This document shows, one piece after another, positions 27,139-28,754 of a stretch of 28,754 bases of DNA; the first letter of the stretch is position 1; each line of letters begins with the position of its first letter. The position numbers and the translations under genes are program-made. The notes beneath the pieces are model-generated. The model was not told where the DNA came from. It ran no database searches and saw only the letters and a program-made list of their open reading frames with translations. The stretch comes from Saccoglossus kowalevskii (lineage: Eukaryota > Hemichordata > Enteropneusta > Harrimaniidae): the NCBI RefSeq assembly GCF_000003605.2, contig NW_003105117.1:7046-35799 (forward strand), read 5' to 3'.

Positions 27139-28149
27139 ATTAATTTATGTTAAACAAAGAGACACTATATGTGCAGATTTGATATATTGGGTGTAACAAT
27201 ATAATCATTTAGGACCAATTTTCACAAAGGTTGAAAAACAATGTTCGTAATGTATCAATTATTTGTCTCAACTTGTTATACCCGGTGTTATGGGCATAAT
27301 AATTTATAAACAAAAACGCGTAATGAGGCGATTCAACAACTATTAGAGTAACATTCCATGTGGGACTTCCGGTAAGACTCTTGTCTTAAATACAAAGCAG
27401 ATGAAAAAACTAACATTCATTCTGGAAAATAAAAACACTAACTGAGGTATCAAACTATGTTGATAAATTGCTTCACAAAAAAAGAGGAAAGCGTTAAAAG
27501 CAGTCTAACAGCTGCCTCAGTTAAAACTACAAAATAATAATATCACATACATTATTACATGCATTAGATACACATTATATATACATTTTTATGAATGTAA
27601 TTTAAATGTTTGTTTGTCCATTTATTTACACTGTGTTGTTCCTTCCCATCATTGCAATGAAGATAATACTTACGTTTTCGGTATTCAAACAAAGTTATTA
27701 TCATACCCCGTCTATAGAGGGCAGTGTTGTTCAAACTTCCATTTTGTGTTCATTGTCTAAGGTCGTGGCTCAGTGGCCGTGGCTCAGTTGTCTCTGCATT
27801 TATGGGTATTGGTCGCTCACCAAAGTCGGATTTTTAGTCGTAAGTATACTACCTATATTTCTAAAAGGTACACTGGTCGTATTGTATTAGAATATTTGAG
27901 ACTCGAAGCATGTTAAATCGTCGTCTACAATGTGAAATATCGTGACTATAACCATCGAAGTACTGACATGAGCTAAGCCCCCATGGTACTGCCAGCTACA
28001 CGGGGAACTACCCCCACCCACCCATCTTGGCAAACCAGTGGTAGATCCCATCTAGCCGTTACAATATCGTTGAATTGACCAGATCCCATAGCTTTTAAAT
28101 TAAATTGATTTACCATGACCAAAATATTGACCAGGTTATGGGACACATT
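27139..28149. other. Region without a recognised gene
   Basis: AT-rich. The 94-codon frame at 27606-27890 is hydrophobic in parts but matches no family I know. GTGGCTCAGTGGCCGTGGCT near 27765 is a short direct duplication. Confidence 0.35.
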
Positions 28150-28350
28150 TGGTCAGTTTTCGGGGTCAGTTGACTTAAGGGCTAATTTAACTAGATGGGC
28201 AGTTGACTTGGAGCCTCACTACAGTCAAGGCGAGTTTAACTAGGGGGTTAGTTGAATTGGGGGGAGGGGGTCAGTTGACTTGGCTTAGTTTAAGTAAAGC
28301 CCTAGTTGATTCAGTTGATTTAGGTCAGTTAAACTTAGGTATCAGTTGAT
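28150..28350. repeat. Degenerate AGTTGA-rich tract
   Basis: CAGTTGACTT-like words recur about seven times (for example near 28168, 28200, 28252, 28273, 28305, 28312 and 28345), mixed with TTTAACTAG words. Spacing is irregular. It includes a G-rich patch (GGGGGGAGGGGG near 28260). Confidence 0.6.
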
Positions 28351-28754
28351 AATAAATCTTCATATCAGTTGTGGACAGCGTTTTCATTTTATTATAATTT
28401 GTTGCCTATATTGTTTCTCTGTACCATAAAACTCTTGTACATGTACAAAACAGTCAAATATTGTATACCTTCATAAGCCGTTACATATTGGCAAAGACAC
28501 AGCTAGTATGTAGAGGTGTTTGGTATTTATATCCCAAGCAATAAGACTAATAATAATTATAATTGTGTTTGAATTAAATTACCAATCACTGAGTCCATCA
28601 AATTTTCTGTCGAGCCACAAAGTTTTTTAACTCCATTGCCTGGTTATCTATCTAATTTAAGCAGTAGCTTAATTAATTAATTATCCAGTAAACAGGTCTT
28701 GTTTGTTATTCTCTAGTATTTTGTTTTATTATAAACATATGTCTGTCTACACAT
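28351..28754. other. Window end, nothing recognised
   Basis: AT-rich sequence with a TTAATTAATTA patch near 28670. No exon or repeat structure is supported. Confidence 0.35.

Overview
This is a eukaryotic, metazoan genomic window. The sequence is AT-rich, its genes are split by GT-AG introns, and it holds a tRNA-derived SINE, a decayed LINE, many MITEs and long minisatellites. The genes and repeat types (including tandem-core elements resembling the 'pearl' class of bivalves and echinoderms) suggest a marine invertebrate. I cannot name the species.

Two protein-coding genes are supported, each by exon sets whose splice phases add up. (1) On the minus strand (6544 down to 2144) lie four consecutive internal exons of a class-III PLP enzyme of the ethanolamine-phosphate / 5-phosphohydroxy-L-lysine phospho-lyase family (ETNPPL/PHYKPL). 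They encode 149 residues of its N-terminal third. The first exon and everything after the fourth exon seen were not found here. (2) On the plus strand (22115-24187) lies a complete three-exon ORF for a 269-residue tetraspanin. It has eight cysteines in the large extracellular loop, so it belongs to the TspanC8 subgroup (TSPAN5/14/17-like), known as partners of ADAM10. The two genes are about 15 kb apart, and nothing links them functionally.

Layout. 1-2.1 kb: no feature seen. 2.1-6.5 kb: phospho-lyase exons, with introns filled by a foldback element, an intact SINE with a 14-bp target duplication, a TTAA-flanked MITE, a tandem-core element with about ten 157-bp units and a TA-flanked MITE. 7.15-10.0 kb: about 126 copies of a 21-bp minisatellite, split by a 208-bp MITE that duplicated a TA. 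11.9-13.5 kb: a short copy of the tandem-core element, a near-identical inverted copy of the 208-bp MITE, and another MITE. 15.1-15.6 kb: a TIR element with a 9-bp target duplication that contains the assembly gap. 16.4-16.9 kb: a CpG-rich stretch with a TCTCGCGAGA motif. 17.9 kb: a 68-bp cruciform. 18.1-19.45 kb: a frameshifted LINE 3' part with an internal 38-bp minisatellite. 22.1-24.2 kb: the tetraspanin gene, whose second intron holds one arm of an inverted repeat completed at 26.7-27.1 kb. 24.2-28.75 kb: otherwise no gene seen, with a degenerate AGTTGA-rich tract near 28.2 kb.

No new enzyme system is evident. The notable content is repeat biology: precise insertion footprints, the 21-bp array whose period is close to two DNA helical turns, the terminal-unit signature inside the 157-bp array, and the inverted pair around the tetraspanin gene. 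All similarity statements come from reading the sequence by eye and from memory of the families. No search was run.
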